Assembly (NCBI GenBank): GCA_011046175.1
Contig: DSBB01000036.1
Coordinates: forward strand, 1-6,321
DNA length: 6,321 nt
DNA from: Candidatus Hydrogenedentota bacterium
Lineage (GTDB): Bacteria > Hydrogenedentota > Hydrogenedentia > Hydrogenedentales > CAITNO01
Reading direction: 5' to 3'
A model generated the notes under the pieces. That model saw nothing but the letters and a program-made list of their open reading frames with translations, made no database searches and had not been told where the DNA came from. The translations under genes were made by a program, and so were the position numbers. Each line of letters starts with the position of its first letter. Within the stretch, counting starts at the first letter, position 1. Positions 4,596 to 6,321 of the stretch are shown in pieces.

Positions 4596-5594
4596 TTATG
4601 ACATGGACAGCATTACTTCGCCCACGTTGCCGTCTTTGTCCATTTTGATGACCTGTATTTTTGTCGGCTGGCGCTTCTGCTGCGCGGCGATCAGCGCGAA
4701 CGCCGCATCGAAGAGTTGCCCGCTGGGCAGGCTCCCGTAATGCCGCGCAAATGACACGGCGTGGGGGAAGCGGGCATAATGCGCAGCGCAACAGGGGTGT
4801 CCGTCATCGCCGCATACCAGCATGGCCTCCGGCAATACCGCGACATTGTTGACGTGCAACCAATTTGCGCGTTCCAGTAACCCGTACCGCGCGGCGGCGT
4901 CCGATGCGCGGCGCAACAGAAAGAAGCACGCGCCTTCCCCCATGATAGCCTTGGATTCCGTTGAAGATACGGTATTAGGGGAATAGAACTGCGTATAACA
5001 GTAACCCGTCACAGTGTTCAATTCCTCCACGGCCCCGACAAGCACGGCGTCCACCACGCCCCGCGCCAGCCACTGCTGCGCCGTCATCAGGGCGGCAACG
5101 CCCGACATTTCAAACTGGCTCACGGTCAGGCTCGGTCCCCGGATGTTCAAACAAATCGTAATGTGGGAAGCGGCGGAGGAATGAACGGAGTTCGAGAAAA
5201 GCAGGGGCGATGCGAGGGCATCGCCGTCGTCAATCATGGAGTCCAGAAACGCGAAGGTGGTGCTCAGCGCCCCATAGCCGCTGGCGACAATGACCCCCAT
5301 CCGGTCCGAATCCACCGGAATGGCGTATTGCGCATCCTCCAGGGCGAGGCACGCGCCCAGCAAGGCCATTTTGGAATAGCGGTTCACGCGGCGCAGCAGG
5401 CGTTTGTGCAGGAATCGCTCCAAAGACGCCACATCGGCGACATACGCCGGCAGCGTGGGAACATCCGCGCCGTATTGCACCGGAACGCGTCCATTCGGGC
5501 CACGCGGCTGCGACAGGGATTGCAGTGCAGCGGTATTTCCCTCGCCGAAGCCGCCGATCATTCCCAAACCGCATATCGCCGTCTTGTCGCTCAT
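4596..5594 (-). CDS. Beta-ketoacyl synthase-like protein lacking the catalytic Cys (chain-length-factor type)
   Basis: This 332-residue protein runs from ATG 5594-5592 to TAA 4596-4598. It is ketosynthase-related: I-C-G-L-G-M-I-G-G-F-G-E-G at the N-terminus, Y-S-K-M-A-L-L-G-A-C-L-A-L-E-D (about 73-87), F-S-N-S-V-H-S-S-A-A-S-H (133-144), G-P-S-L-T-V-S (153-159) and M-G-E-G-A-C-F-F-L-L (218-227). Where a working ketosynthase has T-A-C-x-S-G, this one has Q-F-E-M-S-G (160-165), with Glu162 in the cysteine position. The C-terminal half is short, and neither the H-G-T-G-T nor the G-H-T catalytic histidine motif is seen. It therefore should not condense substrates alone and probably forms a heterodimer with the upstream ketosynthase, as KS-beta/CLF subunits do in type II polyketide and aryl polyene systems. 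The start overlaps the upstream stop by ATGA, and AGGGAG lies just before it, indicating coupled, near-stoichiometric synthesis. A Cys/His-rich patch (C-G-D-D-G-H-P-C-C-A-A-H, 261-272) is unusual. Confidence 0.8.
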   Translation of the reverse strand: MSDKTAICGLGMIGGFGEGNTAALQSLSQPRGPNGRVPVQYGADVPTLPAYVADVASLERFLHKRLLRRVNRYSKMALLGACLALEDAQYAIPVDSDRMGVIVASGYGALSTTFAFLDSMIDDGDALASPLLFSNSVHSSAASHITICLNIRGPSLTVSQFEMSGVAALMTAQQWLARGVVDAVLVGAVEELNTVTGYCYTQFYSPNTVSSTESKAIMGEGACFFLLRRASDAAARYGLLERANWLHVNNVAVLPEAMLVCGDDGHPCCAAHYARFPHAVSFARHYGSLPSGQLFDAAFALIAAQQKRQPTKIQVIKMDKDGNVGEVMLSMS

Positions 5595-6321
5595 CGGCTC
5601 CCTTTTTCAAACACCAGCACGCCGTTGTTGCCGCCGAAGGCGGCGCTGTCGGAAATGGCATAACGGCCCGCGACTTCCATGGTTTCCATCGCGGGAACAG
5701 CCTCCCAGGCCGGGTCGGGCGTTTCCCATCCCACATTCGCGGGGATGCGCCCGGCTTCGAGGCATGCCACCGTGATGGCCGCTTCGATGCCGCCCGCCGC
5801 GCCAAGGGTATGCCCTGTGTAGCCCTTTGTCGAACAGAAAGGAACGCCCCTGAATCGCGTGGAAAAGAGATGGCCTTCCGCTGCGTCATTTTCAGGCGTG
5901 CCCGTGCCGTGCGCATTGATGAAGGCCAGGTCGCCGGCGGTGATGCCGGCTTCCCGCATGGCGATGTCAAACGCGGCGGCCAGCCCGGTCGCGTCGGGAT
6001 GCGGGGCCGAAGGATGGTAGGCGTCGCAGGTGTTGCCATAGCCGCACAGGCGCGCACGCGGCGCGGCGTTGCGCGCGCGCAACGAAGTGTCCGATTCAAG
6101 CAGCAGCAGGCCCGCCCCTTCCCCAAGATTCAGCCCGCGACGGTCGCGATCAAAAGGACGGCAGGGACGATCATCGGTGATCTTCATCACGATGAATCCG
6201 TTGTACACGACGCGGCACAACATGTCCGCGCCGCCGGCGATGGCGACATCGCAATAGCCCTGCCGAATCCACTGGGCGGCTTCGCCAATCGCGACGGTGC
6301 CCGATGAGCACGCATTGACAA
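5591..6321 (-). CDS. Beta-ketoacyl-ACP synthase (FabF/type II PKS-like ketosynthase), C-terminal part
   Basis: The frame is open to the right edge, so the N-terminal half lies beyond the window; 242 residues are visible, ending at TGA 5591-5593. The Claisen-condensation triad of the KAS I/II-type family is complete: N-A-C-S-S-G with the acyl-accepting Cys at visible residue 4, N-A-H-G-T-G-T-P-E-N-D with His at 137, and K-G-Y-T-G-H-T-L-G-A-A-G with His at 170. The L-G-E-G-A-G-L-L-L-L-E strand (65-75) and the closing S-A-A-F-G-G-N-N-G-V-L-V-F-E are also typical. The enzyme would elongate an acyl-ACP with malonyl-ACP in the cytoplasm. It overlaps the inactive ketosynthase-like gene by ATGA, so the two are expected to form a KS/CLF-like pair. 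Primary fatty-acid FabF is the main alternative, but the CLF-like, LolA-like and lipoprotein neighbours favour specialised polyene synthesis. Confidence 0.92.
   Translation of the reverse strand, partial: VNACSSGTVAIGEAAQWIRQGYCDVAIAGGADMLCRVVYNGFIVMKITDDRPCRPFDRDRRGLNLGEGAGLLLLESDTSLRARNAAPRARLCGYGNTCDAYHPSAPHPDATGLAAAFDIAMREAGITAGDLAFINAHGTGTPENDAAEGHLFSTRFRGVPFCSTKGYTGHTLGAAGGIEAAITVACLEAGRIPANVGWETPDPAWEAVPAMETMEVAGRYAISDSAAFGGNNGVLVFEKGSR

Noticed and set aside
5230..6126. 298-codon minus-strand ORF overlapping the KS and CLF-like genes in another frame
   Set aside because: It is an Arg/Pro/Ala-rich shadow frame across two ketosynthase-type genes with strong motifs.

Overview
The window looks like part of a moderately GC-rich bacterial chromosome. 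A pectate-lyase-like right-handed beta-helix protein, a RelE/HigA-type addiction module and an aryl-polyene-like biosynthesis block sit around a housekeeping tyrS. This mixture suggests an environmental bacterium of the Planctomycetes / Lentisphaerae / Hydrogenedentes kind, but no marker in the window fixes the phylum. All assignments come from motif reading and family knowledge; no database search was run.

Layout. Positions 1-507 (+) hold the C-terminal end of a beta-helix protein. It converges on a minus-strand toxin-antitoxin pair: antitoxin 611-913, and toxin 923-1215, which appears to carry a one-base frameshift near its 5' end. The pair has a consensus sigma70-type promoter (1222-1250) whose predicted transcription start falls on the toxin ATG. 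tyrS (1388-2692, minus) follows. A gene-free stretch of about 400 bases (2693-3089) then holds several inverted repeats, including a branched structure that ends in a T-run on the tyrS strand.

Positions 3090-6321 (minus) hold a four-gene block that reads right to left: ketosynthase (partial, at the window edge), a ketosynthase-like partner without the catalytic cysteine (chain-length-factor type), a LolA-like periplasmic lipoprotein carrier, and a small outer-membrane-type lipoprotein. Genes 1/2 and 3/4 overlap by ATGA. Genes 2 and 3 are separated by a MITE/REP-like composite palindrome (4487-4572). KS + CLF-like KS + LolA-like + lipoprotein is the combination found at aryl polyene (APE, flexirubin/xanthomonadin-like) clusters. 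My inference is that this is the 3' end of such a cluster. The acyl carrier proteins, dehydratases, ketoreductase, adenylation enzyme and MMPL exporter would have to lie upstream, beyond 6321.

In the inferred scheme, the KS/CLF heterodimer would extend a polyene chain on an acyl carrier protein, and the LolA-like protein and lipoprotein would help move or anchor the product at the outer membrane. The beta-helix protein, the addiction module and tyrS appear unrelated to this pathway.
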